Below are positions 51,689-60,143 of a stretch of DNA of 64,000 nucleotides, one piece after another. The notes beneath the pieces are model-generated. The model searched no databases. It was not told the origin of the DNA and saw only the letters and a list, made by a program, of their open reading frames with translations. The position numbers and the translations under genes are program-made. The stretch comes from Sandaracinaceae bacterium (lineage in GTDB: Bacteria; Myxococcota_A; Polyangia; Polyangiales; Houyiibacteriaceae), in NCBI GenBank assembly GCA_020633055.1, contig JACKEJ010000009.1, positions 186,001-250,000 of the forward strand, given 5' to 3'. How positions within the stretch are numbered: the stretch's first letter is position 1; every line of letters begins with the position of its first letter.

Positions 51689-54244
51689 GACGTCCGGAAC
51701 GTGCTCGCCGTGGTGCGCGAGCCCGCTGGACTCGCGCGGCTCTGCTTGGTGGCTCAGCCCGACAACGACGTCACGTGCTGGCGGGTGTGGTACCTCGATG
51801 GCTCGGGTGACCATGACCTGGACGCAGCCTTCGCCGCGCTGAGCCGCTACGAGGTGGGGGCGGCTGCCGACGAGCGTCGGCTGCTGGACGTGATGCGCGC
51901 GACCCTCGTCTCACCACGCGCGCCACGCGCTCAGCCACCGCGCCGCGCATTGTCCGGAGCGCCAGCGCCGAGGGCCAGCGCCGCGCATCCGCGTGCGTTT
52001 CGGGGGACCAAGTCCCAACCACCGAAGCCTGCGCGCGTCACGCTGGACGTGCGCCCGCTCTCGGGGAGCTGGACCGTGTTGGCCCGCTCCCTCCGGCTCG
52101 CGGGTCGCGACCCTTACCTCGAAGCGCACCATCCGGGCGCACCAGATGATGCGACGCTGCTCGACCTCGGGTCGCGCTTCCTGCTCTGCCTCGGTCCGCT
52201 GCGAGGCACACCTTGGTCCGAGCTGACCGCTCTCGTCGGCGCGCATCACCAGCTCCTACGGGCGGAGGTGGTCGGGGAGGTCGACCTGGCGCGAGCAGCG
52301 CACGCCTTGGCAGCCGAGACTCTGCGCCAACTCTGGACGGCGTGCGCGTCGCTGCCCGTCGAGACAGCGCGCGCTGCGCACGCGGAAGCGCTCGCTGGGG
52401 CACCAGGGCGAGCGCTGCGCGACGACGGCCTGGCCGCGGGGATCCTGCGCGTGGCCGCCGCTTGCGCGGCGCGTGAACCAGCCGCCTCCGGGACGGGCCT
52501 CCTGGCGGACGCGCTCCAGGCGTTCTTCGCCGGCGTGGGCCACGGGGCGTCGTGTGAACACGCTGCGGGCGTGGTCGAGCTCTTCGCCAGCCAGATACCG
52601 ACATCGTGGGGAGGGCGCTTTCCGTACATTGCGGCACGGCGTGACGACCCCTCGGCGTGGGTGCGCGCGCATCTCCCCGCCTTCGTCGCCGGGCCAGACG
52701 AAGCGCCGAGGGACCCCGACGACGCGCGGGCTCGCGCGCAGGCTGCCGAGACTCACCGCGTGATGGCCAGGCTGCATGACGCCCTCGGGCTCGACGAGGC
52801 CCGCATTGCTCTCGAAGAGCTGGCCGCCGCCACGCACCTCGAGGCCGCCGAGCGGGCGGCCTGGCTCGACGTCTTCGCGGCCTTCGCCTGGTCCTACCGC
52901 GCGGAACGCGTGTGGTCTCGCAGTCGCACCAACATCACGACCCTCTTGCGAGACACCCTCGAGGGTCAGCGGCGCGTCCGAGGGCGACACGTCCATCGCG
53001 TCGTCAGCACCTGCCTCTGGGACGAAGACGGCGACGCAGCGCTGTCCGACCTCGACGTGGCCATCATTCGTCAGGCTGCGGGCCACCACGAAGCGGTCTG
53101 GAGCGTGCTCAACGTACTCGGCGAGGCGCTGGGCGCCCCCGTGACGCTCGAGCGCGCGGGTCTCGACCGCCTGGCGTCCGTGGTCCCGAGCGGGCGCAAG
53201 CTCCAGCTCGCCTGCGCTGGCCTGTGGTCCTTGGCCGAGGCCTGGCCGGAGAGCAGCGCGTGGCTCACGGCCAACCACCCCGCCGCGTTGCTGGCGACCG
53301 CAGCGAGACTCGGCGTGCTGCCGCGGGCGCGCGCCTACGACCTGTTGGTGGGGGTGGCAGAGCACGCGCTCTTTGCCCGCCCGGGGGCCATCGACCCCCT
53401 GCTCTGCGAGGCCCTCGCGCGCCGCCGAAGAAACCCCGTGCCGCGCGCGCTGCGCGACCACCACACCGCAGGGCGTGCGCTCACCCCGGGTCAGCTTCGG
53501 CGCCACACCGAGCGGGTCGCGGCCGACTGGGACGTGCTGCGGCTCGACCTCGCCAAGGAAGCGCTCGACGCGCTGCTCGCGGAGCCCCTCGAACGCGTCG
53601 ACCGCGCGGAGGGCGCCGAGACAGACCACGCCGCGCTGCGCCTCGCGCTCGAGACCTACGCGCGCCGAAGCTCGAACCGCCGCGCGTTCCGAAAGATGCT
53701 CCCGCGTTGGTTGTCCGGCGAGCAGGACGCTGTGTTTGCGCACCCCGCGAGCCAGGCGTGGTTCGCGCGTCATCCGACCATCGACGCGGATGCGTGGCGT
53801 GAGGGCATCGTCGTGAGCGTGCTCGTCGCGGGCGTCGGCATGGTGTGCTTCGCGTTCGAGCGTGACCCCCTCTCCGCGCTGCGCCTCGGGGAGCTCGGTG
53901 GCACCTGCCTCGCGCTCGGGGGTGTTTGCGAAGACGACGCGGCCGGCGTGGTCCTGGATGCGAACAAGCGCGTCGTGTATGCGCGGGGACCCGGCGGCGA
54001 GGTCATCGGTAGGCAGCTGGTGGCGCTCTCCGAAGACGGGCGTCTCGTTTGCCACCCCGTGTACCCCGAGAGCGTCGAGGACGTGCTGGGAGACGCCTTC
54101 GAGTGCTTCGACCACGACCTGTCCGACTTCCTCGGGATCCCGCTGGTGCGCACCGACGACTACGAGCGCGCGTCCATCCTGTCGCGCCGTCTGTGGGACG
54201 ACGGGGTGTGGCCGCGGCTCACGCGCAACGCGTGGGTGCGTTGA
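51671..54244 (+). CDS. Large cytosolic protein of unknown function
   Basis: 857 residues from ATG 51671 (MPKSLVDVRNVLAVVREPAGLARL); an ATG five codons upstream is also in frame. No signal peptide or TM helix. About 60-340 is a largely helical region with Arg/Ala-rich linkers. The middle (345-720) is helical, with VRGRHVHRVVSTCLWDEDGDAALSDLDVAIIRQAAGHHEAVWSVLNVLGEALGAPV. The C-terminal 140 residues form a distinct alpha/beta domain: LRLGELGGTCLALGG....AAGVVLDANKRVVYARGPGGEVIGRQLVALSEDGRLVCHPVYP...ECFDHDLSDFLGIPL. I do not recognise the family; the C-terminal wording looks conserved and is the best search query. Its start lies in a hairpin. Confidence 0.7.
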   Translation: MPKSLVDVRNVLAVVREPAGLARLCLVAQPDNDVTCWRVWYLDGSGDHDLDAAFAALSRYEVGAAADERRLLDVMRATLVSPRAPRAQPPRRALSGAPAPRASAAHPRAFRGTKSQPPKPARVTLDVRPLSGSWTVLARSLRLAGRDPYLEAHHPGAPDDATLLDLGSRFLLCLGPLRGTPWSELTALVGAHHQLLRAEVVGEVDLARAAHALAAETLRQLWTACASLPVETARAAHAEALAGAPGRALRDDGLAAGILRVAAACAAREPAASGTGLLADALQAFFAGVGHGASCEHAAGVVELFASQIPTSWGGRFPYIAARRDDPSAWVRAHLPAFVAGPDEAPRDPDDARARAQAAETHRVMARLHDALGLDEARIALEELAAATHLEAAERAAWLDVFAAFAWSYRAERVWSRSRTNITTLLRDTLEGQRRVRGRHVHRVVSTCLWDEDGDAALSDLDVAIIRQAAGHHEAVWSVLNVLGEALGAPVTLERAGLDRLASVVPSGRKLQLACAGLWSLAEAWPESSAWLTANHPAALLATAARLGVLPRARAYDLLVGVAEHALFARPGAIDPLLCEALARRRRNPVPRALRDHHTAGRALTPGQLRRHTERVAADWDVLRLDLAKEALDALLAEPLERVDRAEGAETDHAALRLALETYARRSSNRRAFRKMLPRWLSGEQDAVFAHPASQAWFARHPTIDADAWREGIVVSVLVAGVGMVCFAFERDPLSALRLGELGGTCLALGGVCEDDAAGVVLDANKRVVYARGPGGEVIGRQLVALSEDGRLVCHPVYPESVEDVLGDAFECFDHDLSDFLGIPLVRTDDYERASILSRRLWDDGVWPRLTRNAWVR

Positions 54245-54408
54245 CGCGACCGGGCCGCATGGCGCGGTGGGTCCAAGGGGGCGTCGAGCCCGCTTTCGGC
54301 TCGAGCGATCGTTCCCTGCCCACGTCACGGCCTTCGTGCTAGGACTCCGCCTGGGAGGGCCCCCGCCGGGTCCGCGTCCCCGCGTCTGCCGACCACAAGG
54401 AACGGGTC

Positions 54409-55233
54409 TTGAACAAGCTACTCATCGGGTTCGTGGCGATCATGTCGCTGCTGTCTTCGCTCGGTCACGCGAGCGCTCAGGAGACCTCCGACACGGTGGT
54501 CCTCTACGACGGGACGCTCGTCCGAGGCACCATCCTCGAGGTCAGCCCGCAGAGCCACGTCATCATCCGCACCGCAAGCGGGGAGACGCGCCGCTTCGAC
54601 GCGGCGCAGGTCCGTTATGCCGGCCCCAGCGACCAGGCCCCCGCGACGACGATGGGTGGGGCGACCATGGGCAGCCCGCCGCCTCCGCCGCCACCAGGCA
54701 CGACCGCCGCGCCGGCGACGCTATCAACGCCCGCGACCACGCCCGCGTCGAATGGCGACCTCCCGATACGCATCGTCGACGACGGGGAGGGCCTGACCCT
54801 CAAGCTTCTGATCGGGACGGCTTATGGGTCGGCTGGTGCGTACTCGTTGGCCATGTATTCCTTCCGTACCATCTGCACGGCGCCTTGCGTCGGAAGCCTC
54901 CCCCAGGGGTCGCATCAGTTGGTCGTCACGAACGCTCGTGGACGTGACTACGGCGTGCGTGGGCCAGTCATGATCACGCCGGGCGCGGAGCTCCACCTCG
55001 GCATCGAGAGCCGCCGGCGCGCGCGGGGCATCATGGCGGGTGTCGGCGCGCTGCTGGCCATCGGCGGCTTCGTGACGATGGGGGTGCTCATCGGCAGCGG
55101 CTACGACTTCCTCGACGCGGGCGTCACCGCTGGCTACGCCGTGGGCGCGACCGGTCTGCTCATCGGCGTCTTTGGGTTGGTGTTCATCCGAGACCGCGGA
55201 CGGGTGACCGTCCGTAGTGCGCTCGCGAACTGA
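54409..55233 (+). CDS. Hypothetical exported protein with two C-terminal TM helices
   Basis: 274 residues from TTG 54409, supported by AAGGAA at 54397-54402 six bases ahead. Sec signal MNKLLIGFVAIMSLLSSLGHASAQ. A short beta module (DTVVLYDGTLVRGTILEVSPQSHVIIRTASGETRRFDAAQVRYAG) resembles a small SH3/Sm-like barrel seen before PEGA-type regions. A Pro/Thr linker follows, then a domain with GSLPQGSHQLVVTNARG (PEGA-like tail), and two Gly-rich membrane helices (GIMAGVGALLAIGGFVTMGVLIG, VTAGYAVGATGLLIGVFGLVFI). The plan parallels the gene at 34816-35808. Role unknown. Confidence 0.72.
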   Translation: MNKLLIGFVAIMSLLSSLGHASAQETSDTVVLYDGTLVRGTILEVSPQSHVIIRTASGETRRFDAAQVRYAGPSDQAPATTMGGATMGSPPPPPPPGTTAAPATLSTPATTPASNGDLPIRIVDDGEGLTLKLLIGTAYGSAGAYSLAMYSFRTICTAPCVGSLPQGSHQLVVTNARGRDYGVRGPVMITPGAELHLGIESRRRARGIMAGVGALLAIGGFVTMGVLIGSGYDFLDAGVTAGYAVGATGLLIGVFGLVFIRDRGRVTVRSALAN

Positions 55234-55287
55234 CGCCCCTCGCCGTTCCGCATTCGGTCGACGACGCAGCGCTCTCCGGGTCGTTGG

Positions 55288-56883
55288 CTACGGTGTGGGT
55301 GCGCGCCCGCGACGGCGGCGCAGCCGAGCGCGTCCTCCGACCAACCCCAGGACCAGCAGGGCAGCCCACGGTGACGAGCTGCGCCCCTCGACGCGGCAGC
55401 TGCAGCCACCGCCGCCGCCCGACCCCGTGCCACCATCCTCCCCGCGGCCAGCGTCGCGCGGGGGTGTGACGCCGCCGTCTTCGAGCGGGGTGACCCCGCC
55501 GTCCGGGGCCACGACCGGGTCGCATGTCCCCTCACACACCTCGAACGCGCCGAGGTCGAGGGGGCCGTTGTCGGGGCGGGCCTGCGTGCTCTGGTGTTCT
55601 ACGTACTCGAGGAGCACGGCAGGGACCCCGCCCAGCAGCGCCGTGCCGCCGTTGCGCACCGCCGCGGTGGGCAGCAGGTGGAAGTCGAACGCGGGCCCGT
55701 TCACGAAGCCGGGGCTCGTTCCCGTGGTGACGTCCGTGGTGCTGACCGTGGCGTCCAGCGCGGCGGCGACGCTCACGTCCCACGTTGTCGGCAGGTAGCA
55801 GTTCACGAGGGCCACGCTCGCGCCCGTGCTGGTGCTGCTGTCGAGCAGGTAGATCTCGGACGAGCCGGGCGTGACGAATACGGAGTTGCGTACGTCCACG
55901 TCGGGCGCCGGCGCGTCGAAGTGGAAGAAGGTCGTGCGCACCGCGCGCGTGGAGTAGACCGTGTTGTTGTAGTAGCGCAGCACGCGGCGGTAGCTGCTGG
56001 CGAAGCTGTCGTCGTCGCCGCCGAAGTGCACGACCTGCGACTGCGAGGTGTCGTCGATCTTGATGAAGACGTTGCCGTAGACGTACGTGGGTGTCGTCGC
56101 GACGCGCATGGTGAAGTCCGCGTCGTCCGTCTGCGCGTGCACGAGGTCGAGCGCCCGGTTCCCACCCTCGATGAAGTTGTAGCGGATGACCGTGCCCGCC
56201 GAGCGGTCCTTCAGGTTGTTGCCGAGGCAGCCCGCGCACAGCGGCCCGTAGCGGTTGCCCTCGAACACGATGCCGTCGGTCTCGGTGTAGCTGTTGTGCT
56301 CCAGCGCGCGCCCCACGTTGCCGTTGCCCCACAGGTGGTTCTGCTCCACGCGCAGGTCCACCGTGCCGGGCGCCGAGAACAGCCCGTTGCCGTTGCCGTG
56401 CAGGTCGCAGTCGCGGATGACCACGTGCGCCGCGTCCTCGACGTAGATGCCGGACGCGTTGTGGCTCGGGAAGAGCCCGTCGTGCGTGTAGTCGATGTGG
56501 GCGTTGCGGAACTCGAGGCCCTCGACGACGACGTGCTGCGCTCCGTTGCGCAGGCTCAGCAGCGCGCGCACGTGCGTGCCAGCGCCTTGTACGGCGTTCT
56601 CTCCGTCGATGACGGGACGCGCGTCGCCCGGGCCGCGTGTGCCACGGATGCGGATGGGCGCCTGGGCCGTGCCCGACGTGCTCACCGCGAACGTCTCGCG
56701 GTAGGGCTCGGCGCGGTGCGGGATGGTGACGATGTCCCCGGCCGCGAGCGAGCTCCACGGCACGCTCGCGAGGGTCGGGTAGCTGCCGCTCCCCACCACG
56801 TACTCCTCCGCGTGTGCGACGCCAGCGCTCGACAGCGCGCACACCATGACGAACCCGACCCAGCTGCGGAAGGAGGTGCCCAT
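55288..56883 (-). CDS. Secreted right-handed parallel beta-helix protein with MYXO-CTERM-type sorting signal
   Basis: 531 residues from ATG 56883. Sec signal (MGTSFRSWVGFVMVCALSSAGVAHAEEY). The body is a pectate-lyase-like parallel beta-helix (RNGAQHVVVEGLEFRNAHI, AAHVVIRDCDLHGNGNGLF, VDLRVEQNHLWGNG, DGIVFEGNRYG, SAGTVIRYNFIEGGNRALDLV, RRVLRYYNNTVYST). The tail has a Pro/Asp/Gly linker, GGGGGCSC, a hydrophobic helix SSSPWAALLVLGLVGG and an Arg cluster ARLRRRRGR. That tripartite Cys-TM-Arg tail is the MYXO-CTERM signal, which directs surface sorting in myxobacteria. Carbohydrate binding or cleavage is possible; no catalytic triad identified. Confidence 0.88.
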   Translation of the reverse strand: MGTSFRSWVGFVMVCALSSAGVAHAEEYVVGSGSYPTLASVPWSSLAAGDIVTIPHRAEPYRETFAVSTSGTAQAPIRIRGTRGPGDARPVIDGENAVQGAGTHVRALLSLRNGAQHVVVEGLEFRNAHIDYTHDGLFPSHNASGIYVEDAAHVVIRDCDLHGNGNGLFSAPGTVDLRVEQNHLWGNGNVGRALEHNSYTETDGIVFEGNRYGPLCAGCLGNNLKDRSAGTVIRYNFIEGGNRALDLVHAQTDDADFTMRVATTPTYVYGNVFIKIDDTSQSQVVHFGGDDDSFASSYRRVLRYYNNTVYSTRAVRTTFFHFDAPAPDVDVRNSVFVTPGSSEIYLLDSSTSTGASVALVNCYLPTTWDVSVAAALDATVSTTDVTTGTSPGFVNGPAFDFHLLPTAAVRNGGTALLGGVPAVLLEYVEHQSTQARPDNGPLDLGAFEVCEGTCDPVVAPDGGVTPLEDGGVTPPRDAGRGEDGGTGSGGGGGCSCRVEGRSSSPWAALLVLGLVGGRARLRRRRGRAPTP

Positions 56884-56971
56884 GAGGCACACGGTATCCG
56901 ATGGTCGCGCGTGGTGTGAGGCCTGAATACGGAGCGCGGGCAAGGGGTCCCTGCGGAGGCGTTCGGACGCT

Positions 56972-58600
56972 ATGCTGCCCGCGGTGGCCTACCTGGAAAT
57001 TCTCGCTGACGACGGCACCGGACTCGCCGTGCGCACGGTCCCCCTCGTGGGAGACGCGCTGACCGTCGGTCGCGATCCGGGCTGCCAGCTGGTTCTCGCC
57101 CACCCGACCGTGTCGCGGTTGCACGTGCGGCTGTGGCGCGACGCGCAGGGCTGGGTCGTGCAGCCCGCGTCGCAGGCTGCGTCGCTGATGGTCCACGGTC
57201 ACCGCGTCGAGCAGCTGCGCCTGTTCCCCGGGGCCACGTTCTCGCTCGGCGCGGTGACGCTCCGCTTTGCGGACGAAGCTCCGCACCAGGCGGCCACGCT
57301 GCAGATGAACGCGGTGGACGCGCGCGCGCTCGCGCCAACGGCGCTAGCAATACCCCTTGAACCGCAAGGAGAGGCTGCCGCCTCCGCCGCGCCGCCTCAC
57401 GCACAACCGGCCGCGCACGTCTCCGCGGCGGGCGGTGAGCAGGTATCGCCTCCGCGGCCGAGAGCTCCAGAGGCTGCCGCGCCGGATGCTGGTGGGCGCC
57501 TCATCCTCTGGGTGGTCGTGGCGCTGTCGCTGCTCGCCCTCGCGGCGGTGGCGTTCGAGAAGCGCGGCGAGCTCCTCGCGTGGTGGGCCGCGAACCTCGG
57601 CGGGACGGGCGCATCGGACGCCGGGCTGGGCGCTCCCCTCGACACGCCCGGCCCCTCGGGCGCGGATGTGTCGGGAGAAGACCCGCTCGCGCCGAACGGT
57701 GAGGCGACGGGTGCGCCGGGTGAGGCGCGCGCGACGTCCCGGCTCCCCCTCGAGCGTGCGTTCACCCCGCTCGGCCGCCCATGCGTGCGCGCCGACGCGC
57801 CGGGCGGCGACCAAGGTGCGGTCGTGACTCGGCTGGGCGCCCCGCCGGTCTTCTCGCTGCGCCTGCCGCCGCCCGGGAGTGACCCCGCTGCCGCCAAGGA
57901 GGAGGCGTGGGTGTACCCGCAGCGGGGCGACACCCTGCTGTTCGAAGGCGACCACTTCCGCGGAGGTACGCGCAGCCCCGTCGCGACCCAGGTGCAAGAC
58001 GCGCCCATCACGCCGTGGCAGGTGGGCGCCGACCCGCGCCCCGAGTGCGTGGTGCTCGCGGCGGGCCCCGCGTTCTTCGTGACCTCCGCCATCGTCTTGC
58101 CGGGCTGGAACGACGACGCCGTGGCCCACGTCTTTCGCCTGGCGCGCGGCGGGACGATGGTCATCGTAGGCGAGCGGCTCGCCGCCCTCCACGTGGACCC
58201 CAGAGAGGCGTTCGACCCGCCACCCCACGTCCCGCAGCTGTATGTGGGCGCGCTGCGACCGCGCGACGGCGAGAGTCCTCACGGCGCCGTGATGGCGCTC
58301 TCGAGCGAACGCATGCCGCGTCTGCGTGTCTCGCCGCGCGGTCAGGGCACGACGGAGGACGGGGTGGAGCACGTGGTCGAGCTCGGTCGGCGCGGGAGAG
58401 GTCCGTTCGGCGCTGCAGACCTGCGTGTGTTTCGTGTGTCGCCCGAGGGTGAGGAGGCCCCCATCGCGTGCAGTGGGCCAGGTCTGCAGCTGGCCGCGCG
58501 TGGTGACGCGCTGCAGATCGACCTGTCGTTGCGCTGTGACACGACGGAGCTCGGTCTGTCGGGGGTGTTGCGCAACGCCGCCTGGGGGGTGCGACCATGA
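56972..58600 (+). CDS. FHA-domain transmembrane protein
   Basis: 542 residues. Residues 5-100 are a forkhead-associated domain: VGRDPGCQLVLAHPTVSRLHVRLWRDAQGWVVQPASQAASLMVHGHRVEQLRLFPGATFSLGAVTLRF, with Gly33-Arg34, Ser48-Arg49 and His51 kept for phosphothreonine binding; the usual Asn before Gly is His75. A Pro/Ala linker leads to one TM helix (LILWVVVALSLLALAAVAF, about 178-197) and an extracytoplasmic region of about 340 residues with beta segments such as AWVYPQRGDTLLFEGDHFRGGTRSP and VVLAAGPAFFVTSAIVLPGWNDDAVAHVFRLA. It would read a phosphothreonine signal in the cytosol. It forms an operon with the next gene (55 bp). Confidence 0.85.
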   Translation: MLPAVAYLEILADDGTGLAVRTVPLVGDALTVGRDPGCQLVLAHPTVSRLHVRLWRDAQGWVVQPASQAASLMVHGHRVEQLRLFPGATFSLGAVTLRFADEAPHQAATLQMNAVDARALAPTALAIPLEPQGEAAASAAPPHAQPAAHVSAAGGEQVSPPRPRAPEAAAPDAGGRLILWVVVALSLLALAAVAFEKRGELLAWWAANLGGTGASDAGLGAPLDTPGPSGADVSGEDPLAPNGEATGAPGEARATSRLPLERAFTPLGRPCVRADAPGGDQGAVVTRLGAPPVFSLRLPPPGSDPAAAKEEAWVYPQRGDTLLFEGDHFRGGTRSPVATQVQDAPITPWQVGADPRPECVVLAAGPAFFVTSAIVLPGWNDDAVAHVFRLARGGTMVIVGERLAALHVDPREAFDPPPHVPQLYVGALRPRDGESPHGAVMALSSERMPRLRVSPRGQGTTEDGVEHVVELGRRGRGPFGAADLRVFRVSPEGEEAPIACSGPGLQLAARGDALQIDLSLRCDTTELGLSGVLRNAAWGVRP

Positions 58601-58655
58601 GCCCGTACCAGGCGCGCGTGCGACACGCCGACCTGAGGAAGACGAAGGAGACGCC

Positions 58656-59957
58656 ATGCCCGCAGCGCTAGCTCTGTTCTTGGCCAGCGTGGCCGTCACC
58701 ACGCTCGGGCTGAGCGTCCGTTCGGCTTCCGACATCGAGTCGCGACGCAGCGCGGTGCAGGAGATGCGACGTGTCCTGGACGAGAGCGAAGCCCTCGTGC
58801 GCGCTGCACGTGAGCGCGCCGAGCGGGAGCGGGACATCGAGGCGCGCGCCCGCGCGGAGCTGGCGCTCGATCAGCTGCGCCTGGTGCGCGCGCGGACCAA
58901 CCCCGCGGCGCTGCAGCGTGATGTCGAGTCGACCTACGAGAGCTTCCGCGAGGCGGGCGTGCGGTCCGCCGTCCTGGGGCTGGCCCCGGAGACGTATGGC
59001 GTGGTCGAGCTGTTCGAAGCCGCGGTCGCGGTGTCGACCGAGCGCGAGGCGGACCTGTGGCCGCTGGTCGAGCGAGTCCGCGACGCAACTGACGCGCTGC
59101 GCGAGCGACGCCCGCTCCCCAGCGAGGTTGGCGAGTACCTCGCGGCCATCGCCCTCGAGGACACGCTGCGCGACAACCCCCAGCTGGCCGGCGAGGACGA
59201 CGCGGCAGCGCGGCAGGCGTTCTTGTGTGCGCAGGTGCAGCAGCGGCTGCGGGGCGCCATCGCGGGGTCCGCGGACCTCGACGCGCAGCGGGGCATGCAA
59301 GCGGCGATCGGCCGAGCCTGCGCCCAGGGCAGGCTCGGTGGTGAGCTGAACTTGCCCATGTCGGACTTCCCCGCGGGGACACGCGTCGTCACCAACGACG
59401 TCAGTTTGCGCTTGGGCGAGGAAGACGACGGGGCTACGCCCGTCAGCGGCGAGGCGCGCTTTCAGCTTCGCATGGAAGGCGAGGGACTCGCCGAGTTTCG
59501 TGAGTCATTCGAGCAGCTGGCCGCCGGCGTCGGCGCGGGCGCGGCCGTGGTGGCCTCGGGCGGTGCTGTACGCGACACACCCACGACGCGCACCGTGGGT
59601 GACGACAGCGCCGCAGGCTGCCACCTGGAGGTGGACGTCGTGGTGGCCCTGCATGGCAGCGCACGCGGCGCGAGCATGCGCGGCACCGCGCGGCCCGAGC
59701 GCGCGCAGCTGGTGCTGGCGTGCCCCGGCCGGACGCGTGAGCAGACCATCGGGAACCTGCGTTTCGGTGACTGGCGGGCGACTCGCGCAGGCGACGGGTG
59801 GCGGCTCACCATGACCGTCAATGGTCAGACGGTGACCGCGACCGTGGGGTCCGCCGGAGCCACAGGGGCCGCGCCGTCCGCGTCGACGTCCGCGGCTCCG
59901 GGTGCAGGCGGAGGCCCGGTTCGCTCAGGAACGCTACGCGGTGGGGGCCGGTTCTGA
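58656..59957 (+). CDS. Hypothetical membrane- or coiled-coil-associated protein, partner of the FHA gene
   Basis: 433 residues from ATG 58656. A short hydrophobic N-terminus (MPAALALFLASVAVTTLGLSV) is an anchor or weak signal. It is followed by a charged helical region (ESRRSAVQEMRRVLDESEALVRAARERAERERDIEARARAELALDQLRLVRARTN) with coiled-coil character, then a mixed helical domain and a C-terminal beta domain (AGCHLEVDVVVALHGSARGASMRGTARPERAQLVLACP...WRLTMTVNGQTVTATV). The end is Gly/Ser/Ala-rich. No family recognised. Tight linkage to the FHA membrane protein suggests a shared envelope or secretion-linked complex. Confidence 0.7.
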   Translation: MPAALALFLASVAVTTLGLSVRSASDIESRRSAVQEMRRVLDESEALVRAARERAERERDIEARARAELALDQLRLVRARTNPAALQRDVESTYESFREAGVRSAVLGLAPETYGVVELFEAAVAVSTEREADLWPLVERVRDATDALRERRPLPSEVGEYLAAIALEDTLRDNPQLAGEDDAAARQAFLCAQVQQRLRGAIAGSADLDAQRGMQAAIGRACAQGRLGGELNLPMSDFPAGTRVVTNDVSLRLGEEDDGATPVSGEARFQLRMEGEGLAEFRESFEQLAAGVGAGAAVVASGGAVRDTPTTRTVGDDSAAGCHLEVDVVVALHGSARGASMRGTARPERAQLVLACPGRTREQTIGNLRFGDWRATRAGDGWRLTMTVNGQTVTATVGSAGATGAAPSASTSAAPGAGGGPVRSGTLRGGGRF

Positions 59958-60143
59958 TGGCACCACGCCCTTGTCTTGGCTAGCGCGGCGCGATACAGGG
60001 AGGGGGAATAATGCTCGTGCTGTCGTATTCTGGCGGGTGCCCCTGCGCCACTCTGCGCGAGCCCTCGAGGGACCTCCATGTCGTCTGATTGTCACCCGGC
60101 ACTTGCTCCAGCTTCCGCGCCCCGAACCAAGAAGGACGATCGC

